Source: Streptomyces sp. IMTB 2501 (GTDB lineage Bacteria; Actinomycetota; Actinomycetes; Streptomycetales; Streptomycetaceae). Taken from it: 64,000 nucleotides of DNA. The stretch's first letter is position 1. Each line of letters begins with the position of its first letter. The translations under genes were made by a program, and so were the position numbers. Shown in pieces: positions 58,540-64,000 of this stretch. The DNA lies in assembly GCF_001953885.1 (NCBI RefSeq), contig NZ_MQUS01000021.1, positions 1 through 64,000 on the forward strand, in the 5' to 3' direction. Under the pieces are notes generated by a model. It was given only the letters and a program-made list of their open reading frames with translations. It did not search any database and was not told the origin of the DNA.

Positions 58540-59513
58540 CCTCACCCGTTCCCGCAGGGGTGCTCGCCATCGACGCGGGCAACAGCAAGACCGACGTGGC
58601 CGTGGTCAGCGCCGCCGGGGAGGTCCTCGCCACGGCCCGCGGCGGCGGCTTCCGCCCGCCCGCGGTGGGGGTGACGGCGGCGCTGGACGCGCTGGCCGAA
58701 CCGGTCGCGCGCGCCTTCGCGGACGCCGGCGTGGCCGCCGTCTCCCATGTCTCGGCCTGTCTGGCCAACGCCGATCTGCCCGTCGAGGAGGAGCAGTTGG
58801 CGACGGCGCTCAAGGCCCGCGGCTGGGGCGCGTCGGTGGAGGTGCGCAACGACACCTTCGCGGTCCTGCGGGCGGGCGTCGCCGAGCCGCGCGGGGTGGC
58901 CGTGGTGTGCGGCGCGGGCATCAACTGCGTCGGCATGCGCCCCGACGGCCGTACCGCGCGCTTTCCGGCGATCGGCCGTATCTCCGGTGACTGGGGCGGC
59001 GGTTGGGGCCTTGCCGAGGAGGCGCTGTGGTTCGCGGCCCGCGCGGAGGACGGCCGGGGCGAGCCGACGGCCCTCGCCCGCACACTCCCCGGCCACTTCG
59101 GCCTGCCGACGATGTACGCGCTCATCGAGGCGCTGCATCTGGAGCACGTCGACCACGACCGCCGCCACGAGCTGACGCCGGTGCTGTTCGCCACGGCCGC
59201 CGAGGGCGATGCGGTGGCCCGCGCGATCGTCGCCCGGCTCGCGGAGGAGGTGACGGTGATGGCCACGGTGGCGCTGACCCGCCTGGACCTGCTCGACGAG
59301 GAGACACCGGTGCTGCTCGGCGGCAGCGTGCTGACGGCGGGCCACGCCCTGCTCAACGACGCCGTCCGCGACCTGCTGACCGCCCGCGCCCCGAAGGCCG
59401 ACGTCCGGGTGGTGACGGCGAGCCCGGTCCTGGGCGCGGCCCTGCTGGGCCTGGACCGGCTGGGGGCGGGGGCGCAGGAGCGGGAGCGGGCGCGGGGGTA
59501 CTGGAAAGGCTGA
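58530..59513 (+). CDS. csnK: sugar kinase of the BadF/BadG/BcrA/BcrD type
   Basis: This 327-residue ASKHA-fold ATPase of the GlcNAc-kinase type has phosphate loop 1 GVLAIDAGNSKTDVAVVSA, phosphate loop 2 VAVVCGAGINCVG, and the segment ISGDWGGGWGLAEEAL typical of GlcNAc kinases. The adenosine loop is PVLLGGSVLTAG. It is the last gene of the csn operon and would phosphorylate glucosamine units. GTG 58530 overlaps csnH, implying coupled translation. Confidence 0.88.
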   Translation: MGLTSPVPAGVLAIDAGNSKTDVAVVSAAGEVLATARGGGFRPPAVGVTAALDALAEPVARAFADAGVAAVSHVSACLANADLPVEEEQLATALKARGWGASVEVRNDTFAVLRAGVAEPRGVAVVCGAGINCVGMRPDGRTARFPAIGRISGDWGGGWGLAEEALWFAARAEDGRGEPTALARTLPGHFGLPTMYALIEALHLEHVDHDRRHELTPVLFATAAEGDAVARAIVARLAEEVTVMATVALTRLDLLDEETPVLLGGSVLTAGHALLNDAVRDLLTARAPKADVRVVTASPVLGAALLGLDRLGAGAQERERARGYWKG

Positions 59514-59660
59514 CCGTCCCCGGGGGAACCGAACACCTGCACAGGGCGTATTCATGAGCAGCGGACGCTGCGATCCGATCAAGATCCAGTGAAGGCCGGT
59601 GCGGATGTCAGTCCGTGCGGCGATACTTGGCGGCGAACGGATGACCCTGGGGGAGGTCGA

Positions 59661-61094
59661 GTGACACACCCGCCGAAGAGCGCGGCACCGCCAGCGGCGG
59701 GCCCCGGCATGCCCGCCGTCCCCGGTGTCCCCGCACAGCCCGGCCGCCCGGCCCCCGTCGGCTCCCCCGCGCCGTCCGGACGGCGCACCGCGTTCGCCGA
59801 GGGGGCCGACCGGCTGCGGTCCGCGGCCACCACCGAGCCGGGCCGGCTGCGGATCATCGGGGCCGTACTGGCGCTGCTGGTCGTGGCGTTCGGCGCGGTC
59901 ACCGCCTGGCAGGCCAGTGAGCGGGCGGCCGCCGCGGACGACGTGCTGCACCGCAGCCAGCCGCTCAGCTCCGGCGCGGCCGACATCTACCGCTCGCTGG
60001 CGGACGCCAACACGGCCGCCTCCAGCGGCTTCCTGGCCGGCGGCCAGGAGACCGCGGACTCCCGCGACCGGTACGAGAAGGACATCCGTACGGCCGCCGC
60101 CGGACTCATCACGGCCGCCGCGAACGCCGAGCCGGGCTCCGCCTCCGAGGCGGCGATCAGCAAGCTGAACACGCTGCTGCCCGAGTACAAGGGGCTGATC
60201 GAGCGGGCGCGGACCTACAACCGGCAGGGGTATCCGGTCGGCGGCGCGTATCTGCGCTACGCCAACGAGAAGATGCAGAAGGAGATGCTCCCGGCGGCGG
60301 AGGATCTCTACACCAAGGAGAACCAGCGGCTCGACGCCGACTACGGCGACGCGACTCCGTATCCGTGGATCGCGATCGCGCTCGGCGTGCTCGCGCTGGC
60401 CGCGCTCGGCTGGGCCCAGCAGCGCACGTACCGGCGCACCAACCGCGTCCTCAACCACGGCCTGGTCGCCGCCTCCGGCGCCACCGCCGTCGCCCTGCTG
60501 TGGCTCGTCGTCGGACACGCGGTGGCCCGCGCGGAGCTGAACGGCTCCTACGACCACGGCATCCGCTCACTGACCGTCCTGCACGACGCCCGGATCGCCT
60601 CCCTGAAGGCGCGTGGGAACGAGAACCTGAGCCTGGTGGCGCGCGGCGCCGAGACCATCACGGTCGACGGCAGGCCGTACGACACCTACTACTACGCCTT
60701 CGACCAGGACATGACCACCCTCGGCAAGGGGCTGACCCGGGCCGAGCAGCTCGCCGACGACCAGGGCGGCCGTACGCCGGTGAAGACGGCCGAGGGGAAC
60801 ATGGCGGTGTGGAAGCAGCGTCACGCGTCCGCCCGCACCGAGGACGAGGACGGCAACTACCAGCAGGCGCTGGACAAGGTCATCGGCGCCAAGGGCGCCA
60901 CCGGCGAGTGCTTCGACGGTGTCGACAGCGATCTCGCCCAGGCCATCGACCACGAGCAGGCCGAGTTCCAGCAGGCCGCCGGTGACGGGCGGGACGCCAT
61001 GACCGGTCTTCCGGTGGGCGCGGCCGTGCTCGCGGTGCTCGGCGCGGCCGGCGCGGTGTCCGGCATCGGGCGCAGGCTGTCGGAGTACCGGTGA
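59661..61094 (+). CDS. glnX: GlnX-like four-helix membrane sensor
   Basis: This 477-residue protein starts with a Pro-rich cytoplasmic tail, then helix 1 (IGAVLALLVVAFGAVTAWQA), an outside helical domain (~95-255), helices 2 and 3 (WIAIALGVLALAALGWA; ASGATAVALLWLVVGHAVA), a second outside domain and a final helix (VGAAVLAVLGAAGAVSGI). Layout and position ahead of glnH and pknG match GlnX of Mycobacterium and Corynebacterium, which passes the GlnH signal across the membrane. GGGAGG precedes GTG 59661. The next gene overlaps its stop. Confidence 0.8.
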   Translation: MTHPPKSAAPPAAGPGMPAVPGVPAQPGRPAPVGSPAPSGRRTAFAEGADRLRSAATTEPGRLRIIGAVLALLVVAFGAVTAWQASERAAAADDVLHRSQPLSSGAADIYRSLADANTAASSGFLAGGQETADSRDRYEKDIRTAAAGLITAAANAEPGSASEAAISKLNTLLPEYKGLIERARTYNRQGYPVGGAYLRYANEKMQKEMLPAAEDLYTKENQRLDADYGDATPYPWIAIALGVLALAALGWAQQRTYRRTNRVLNHGLVAASGATAVALLWLVVGHAVARAELNGSYDHGIRSLTVLHDARIASLKARGNENLSLVARGAETITVDGRPYDTYYYAFDQDMTTLGKGLTRAEQLADDQGGRTPVKTAEGNMAVWKQRHASARTEDEDGNYQQALDKVIGAKGATGECFDGVDSDLAQAIDHEQAEFQQAAGDGRDAMTGLPVGAAVLAVLGAAGAVSGIGRRLSEYR

Positions 61095-62140
61095 CAGGGG
61101 GCATGACGATGTACGCGAAGCGTGTGCGGGCCTCCCTGCGGGGCTGGGGCGGGGTCGGCGCGATGGCGGTGCTGTGCGCGCTGGCGCTGGCGTTCGTGCT
61201 GCTGCTGCCGTGCACCCAGCAGACCCGGCAGGCTCCGTGGCGCGGCGGCCAGGCCGTCGCCGACGGTGTGCAGGCCCGCGCCGGGAACTGCACGGCCGCC
61301 GACGCCCAGAACCAGACCTTGTCGCCGTCCGGCGCGGACGGCCCGACGATCGACGCGATCAAGTCCCGTACCGGCGTCAAGCGCAAGCTGATCGTCGGCG
61401 TCGACCAGAACAGCTACCACTGGGGCTACCGCAATCCGAACACCGAGGGCGCGGAGCTGGAGGGCTTCGACATCGACCTGGTGCACCGGATCGCGCAGGA
61501 CATACTCGGCGACCCGAACGCGGTGCAGTTCAAGGCGATCCCGACCAACCAGCGGATCTCCGCGATCCAGGACGGGCGGGTGGACATGGTCGTACGGACC
61601 ATGACGATCTCCTGCGAGCGGCTGGCCCAGGTGGCCTTCTCGGCGCCCTACTTCAAGACCGGGCAGCAGGTGCTCGCGCCCAAGTCGTCCTCGATCACCG
61701 GCTACAACTCGACGCTGGCGCACAAGAAGGTGTGCACGGCGGCCGGTTCGACGGCGTACACCAAGCTGGACGCCGACAAGAAGGCCGGCACCCTGCCCGC
61801 CTCCACCGACATCTCCACCACCGTCCCGAACCAGCTGGACTGTCTGGTCCGGCTGCAACTGGGCGAGGCGGACGCGGTGGTGACCGACGGCGCGCTCGCC
61901 GCGAGCCAGGCCGCGCAGGACCCGACCGTGGAACTCAAGGGCACGGCGTTCACGACCGACTACTACGGCGTGGCGATGAAGAAGGACGCCTCCGATCTGG
62001 TACGCCGGGTCAATCGCGTTCTGGTGGACTACCGCGCGAGCGGCTGGCAGGCGTCGTACGACACCTGGCTGTCGGCGACACTGGGAAAGGACTCGGGCCC
62101 GTCCAAACCGCCCGCACCGCAGTATCTGCGGACGAGTTGA
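61091..62140 (+). CDS. glnH: GlnH-like amino-acid-binding protein
   Basis: This 349-residue solute-binding protein family 3 member has one membrane helix at the start (MAVLCALALAFVLLLP) followed by Cys. The lipobox LLPC is poor, so it may be anchored by the helix instead. The binding fold has KLIVGVDQNSYHWGYRN, LEGFDIDLVHRIAQDILG and VDMVVRTMTISCERL. In mycobacteria GlnH binds aspartate/glutamate and signals through GlnX to PknG rather than feeding a transporter; no permease is here, in agreement. Start GTG 61091 overlaps the glnX stop; ATG 61103 and 61109 are alternatives. Confidence 0.85.
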   Translation: MTGGMTMYAKRVRASLRGWGGVGAMAVLCALALAFVLLLPCTQQTRQAPWRGGQAVADGVQARAGNCTAADAQNQTLSPSGADGPTIDAIKSRTGVKRKLIVGVDQNSYHWGYRNPNTEGAELEGFDIDLVHRIAQDILGDPNAVQFKAIPTNQRISAIQDGRVDMVVRTMTISCERLAQVAFSAPYFKTGQQVLAPKSSSITGYNSTLAHKKVCTAAGSTAYTKLDADKKAGTLPASTDISTTVPNQLDCLVRLQLGEADAVVTDGALAASQAAQDPTVELKGTAFTTDYYGVAMKKDASDLVRRVNRVLVDYRASGWQASYDTWLSATLGKDSGPSKPPAPQYLRTS

Positions 62141-62181
62141 GCCGCATCCGACCGGGAAACACAAGCAGCGAGAGGTGATCG

Positions 62182-63456
62182 ATGGGCGTCACGGACCCCG
62201 CCGGGCCGGTGATGGACCGGGACGAGGTGGACCGTGCGCTGGCGCGGCTCGGCCAGGAGCACGAGGCGATCGAGACCTCGTTGCTGGCCCTGCAGGACCA
62301 CGCGGGCCGCAGACTCCTCGAAGGCGCCCGCCTGACCGGCGTCACGGGCGAACGCTGGCAGGCCACGGAGGGGCAGATCACCCTGTTGTGGGGGTACTTC
62401 GACGCGTACGCGGCCGCGCTGCGCTCCGCCCGGGACATCCGCGGCCGCCGTCGCTGGTCCACCCGCGAGGACCTGGTGGAGCTGACCGAGCTGCTGCGCG
62501 GCGAGTCCGTGACCGTCGCCGGGAGCGGCCGGCTCAGCGAGACCTACTCGCTGACCGCCCTGGTGGACCGGATGAACGAGCTGTACGCGACGAGCCTGGA
62601 CCTGGTCGTCGCCGCCGACGCGGTGTGGTCGGCGCTGCCCGCCAGGATCGATTTACTCGCCGCGGAACTCCAGCGCACCCGCAAGCTCGCGCACTCCGTC
62701 GGCGTACGCCCCGGCGAGCACCCGGCGGGTGACGACCTGGAGCGGATCACGCGCACGCTGACCAAGCTGCGCGAGGACGTCGTCTCGGACCCGCTCGCCT
62801 TCTGGGTGCCGGCCGAGGGCAGTTCGGCGCCCGGCGGCGGCCGTCCCGACACCACGGTGTACGACCGGGAGGCGCGCGCCCTGGAGGACGTGCGCCGGGA
62901 GATCGACGCCGTGCTGACGGTCCGGCAGGACGCGGAGGCACGGCTGATCCGGCTGCGGGACGTCCTCTCGCGCGCCGACCGCACCCTCGCCGAGGCCCGT
63001 ACCGCGCGCGGCGAGGTGCTGGCGAAGATCGCGGCGACGGAGGTGCCGGTGGTGAGCGGCCCGCCGACCGTGCTGCAGGAGCAGCTGGCGACGGCGGCCG
63101 AGTACCGCAGGCAGGCGCAGTGGCACCGGCTCTCCCCGCTGCTGGAGTCGCTGGAGCAGAAGGCCGAGGACGAACTGCTGCGCGCCCGCGAGTCGTTGAC
63201 CGCGGTCACCGCGCCGCTCGCGGTCCGCGCCGAGCTGCGCGGCCGCCTCGACGCGTACAAGGCGAAGGTCGCCCGGAACGGCCTCGCCGAGGATCCGTTC
63301 CTGGTCGAGCGGTACGACGCGGCCCGCCGCATGCTGTGGAGCGCGCCGTGCGATCTGCGGGTGGCCGAGCAGGCCGTGCTGCGCTATCAGCAGCTGGCGG
63401 CCGATCTGCTGAGCCGGCCGGGCGCGCCGGTGGACCGTGAGGGGGACCAGGCATGA
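62182..63456 (+). CDS. coiled-coil protein of the pknG operon, with a TTA codon
   Basis: This 424-residue, mostly helical soluble protein has no recognised domain. Coiled-coil stretches are likely at ~10-40, ~150-200 and ~225-330 (for example REIDAVLTVRQDAEARLIRL). It has no signal peptide or membrane helix. Codon 158 (62653-62655) is TTA, the only in-frame TTA I found in the window; translation would depend on the bldA tRNA. It overlaps pknG by ATGA, so pknG translation may also be linked. It may be an adaptor between GlnX and PknG; that is inference. Confidence 0.75.
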   Translation: MGVTDPAGPVMDRDEVDRALARLGQEHEAIETSLLALQDHAGRRLLEGARLTGVTGERWQATEGQITLLWGYFDAYAAALRSARDIRGRRRWSTREDLVELTELLRGESVTVAGSGRLSETYSLTALVDRMNELYATSLDLVVAADAVWSALPARIDLLAAELQRTRKLAHSVGVRPGEHPAGDDLERITRTLTKLREDVVSDPLAFWVPAEGSSAPGGGRPDTTVYDREARALEDVRREIDAVLTVRQDAEARLIRLRDVLSRADRTLAEARTARGEVLAKIAATEVPVVSGPPTVLQEQLATAAEYRRQAQWHRLSPLLESLEQKAEDELLRARESLTAVTAPLAVRAELRGRLDAYKAKVARNGLAEDPFLVERYDAARRMLWSAPCDLRVAEQAVLRYQQLAADLLSRPGAPVDREGDQA

Positions 63457-64000
63457 GTCAGCCGGGGCAGACGTGTCAGCGGCCGGACTGCGAAGGGTCG
63501 TACGAGGACGTCGGCGGCGGTGAGCTGTACTGCGACACCTGCGGCCTGGCACCGGTGGTGTCGGCGAAAGGCATGGTCGGCTCGCCGCCCACCGGGCTCA
63601 CCAGGGGCGCGGTGGACAGTGGCAGTTCGCGTGGTTCGCACAGTTCGCGTACGTCCTCGCAGTCGTCGAAGTCGCGCCGGTCGGTGTCGGGGCGGCTCTC
63701 GCGCTCGCTGTCGGGCCGGTCCAGCGAGCGGTCGGTGTCGGTGCGCAGCTCCGGCTCCTCCTCGGGGACGCCCACGCGGGGACGGCTGGGCGCCGGGCTG
63801 GTGCACGTGCCGCAGGTGCCGCGGCCCGACCCGCGCGTGATGGTGCTGGAGAACCCGGAGGTGCCGGAGCGGAAGCGGTTCTGCTCGCGCTCCGACTGCG
63901 GGGCGCCCGTCGGCCGCGCCCGCGGTGACCGGCCGGGCCGTACGGAGGGGTTCTGCACCAAGTGCGGGCACCCGTATTCGTTCGTGCCGAAGCTGAAGAC
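63453..64000 (+). CDS. pknG: PknG-like Ser/Thr protein kinase, N-terminal part
   Basis: The first 182 codons are in the window; the kinase domain lies beyond it. Two zinc-ribbon/rubredoxin-like cysteine sets are visible: CQRPDCEGSYEDVG with ELYCDTCGLA near the start, and RKRFCSRSDCGAPVGRARG with GFCTKCGHPYSFVPKL at ~140-180. The second matches the rubredoxin domain of mycobacterial PknG. A Ser/Arg-rich, probably disordered and phosphorylated linker lies between. PknG controls 2-oxoglutarate metabolism through GarA/OdhI. The ATG overlaps the previous stop (ATGA). Confidence 0.85.
   Translation, partial: MSQPGQTCQRPDCEGSYEDVGGGELYCDTCGLAPVVSAKGMVGSPPTGLTRGAVDSGSSRGSHSSRTSSQSSKSRRSVSGRLSRSLSGRSSERSVSVRSSGSSSGTPTRGRLGAGLVHVPQVPRPDPRVMVLENPEVPERKRFCSRSDCGAPVGRARGDRPGRTEGFCTKCGHPYSFVPKLK

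Noticed and set aside
1..64000. Search by eye for tRNA and rRNA genes, known riboswitches, attachment sites, prophage, transposases and secondary-metabolite clusters.
   Set aside because: Nothing convincing was seen. A covariance-model scan (tRNAscan-SE, Rfam) would be needed to exclude small RNAs.

Overview
The window looks like a stretch of a Streptomyces chromosome. The DNA is very GC-rich with almost every third codon position G or C. GTG starts and GGAGG-type ribosome sites are common. TTA leucine codons are nearly absent: I found one in the whole window. From memory the gene order (nei-rpiB, sodF, pepN, asd, malQ, csnR-csnK, a pknG homologue) follows part of the S. coelicolor chromosome core. 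I see no rRNA, tRNA, CRISPR, prophage, insertion sequence or antibiotic cluster.

Layout. 0-8 kb: the start of a gene leaving the window, a membrane PP2C phosphatase, an Eis-like acetyltransferase, Nei glycosylase, ribose-5-phosphate isomerase B, an amino-acid permease, a covalent-flavin-type oxidase and BioY. 8-15 kb: an organosulfur locus with two tiny leader-peptide genes, a ROK regulator, an SsuA/C/B-type transporter, a wrecked flavin monooxygenase, an AtsK-like sulfate-ester dioxygenase, and a second permease. 15-18 kb: a STAND NTPase with TPRs, coupled to a small helical protein that shares a short peptide motif with it. 18-24 kb: iron superoxide dismutase behind a perfect Nur (nickel) box, a DsbA-like protein, aminopeptidase N, an AbiEi-like/PD-(D/E)XK protein and a GDSL esterase. 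24-37 kb: a glycosyltransferase, serine hydrolase, Nudix, PNPOx and VOC proteins, a CGNR regulator, an ECF sigma/anti-sigma pair, aspartate-semialdehyde dehydrogenase, an MFS exporter with a divergent LysR regulator, an ECF56-like sigma with a fused zinc module, and an SDR-like protein. 37-47 kb: a second pepN, a LysR/EamA pair, and a monooxygenase/TetR divergent pair with a striking operator array, then an esterase. 47-52 kb: malQ with a coupled small repeat protein, HNH nuclease, MscS channel and Uma2-type nuclease. 52-59.5 kb: the csnREFGHK chitosan-oligosaccharide operon. 59.6-64 kb: a glnX-glnH-(coiled coil)-pknG nutrient-sensing operon that runs off the end.

How parts work together. The sulfur locus would import sulfonates or sulfate esters and release sulfite or sulfate; its Cys-containing leader peptides suggest attenuation by cysteine supply. 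csnEFG import chitosan oligosaccharides, csnH and csnK process them, and CsnR shuts the operon through a 13-bp palindrome. In the last operon, a periplasmic binding protein and a four-helix membrane sensor would report amino-acid supply to the PknG-type kinase.

The most unusual signals are: (1) two blocks of three head-to-tail 14-bp palindromes between the flavoprotein monooxygenase and TetR genes; (2) the shared 'Y/F-Q-x(2)-DQ-x-I' peptide in the coupled helical protein/STAND pair; (3) leaderless-looking Cys leader peptides; (4) palindromic repeats that end exactly on stop codons, and inserts that sit in frame inside two proteins; (5) a small 'PLTSE' repeat protein coupled to malQ; (6) a lone TTA codon in the pknG operon.
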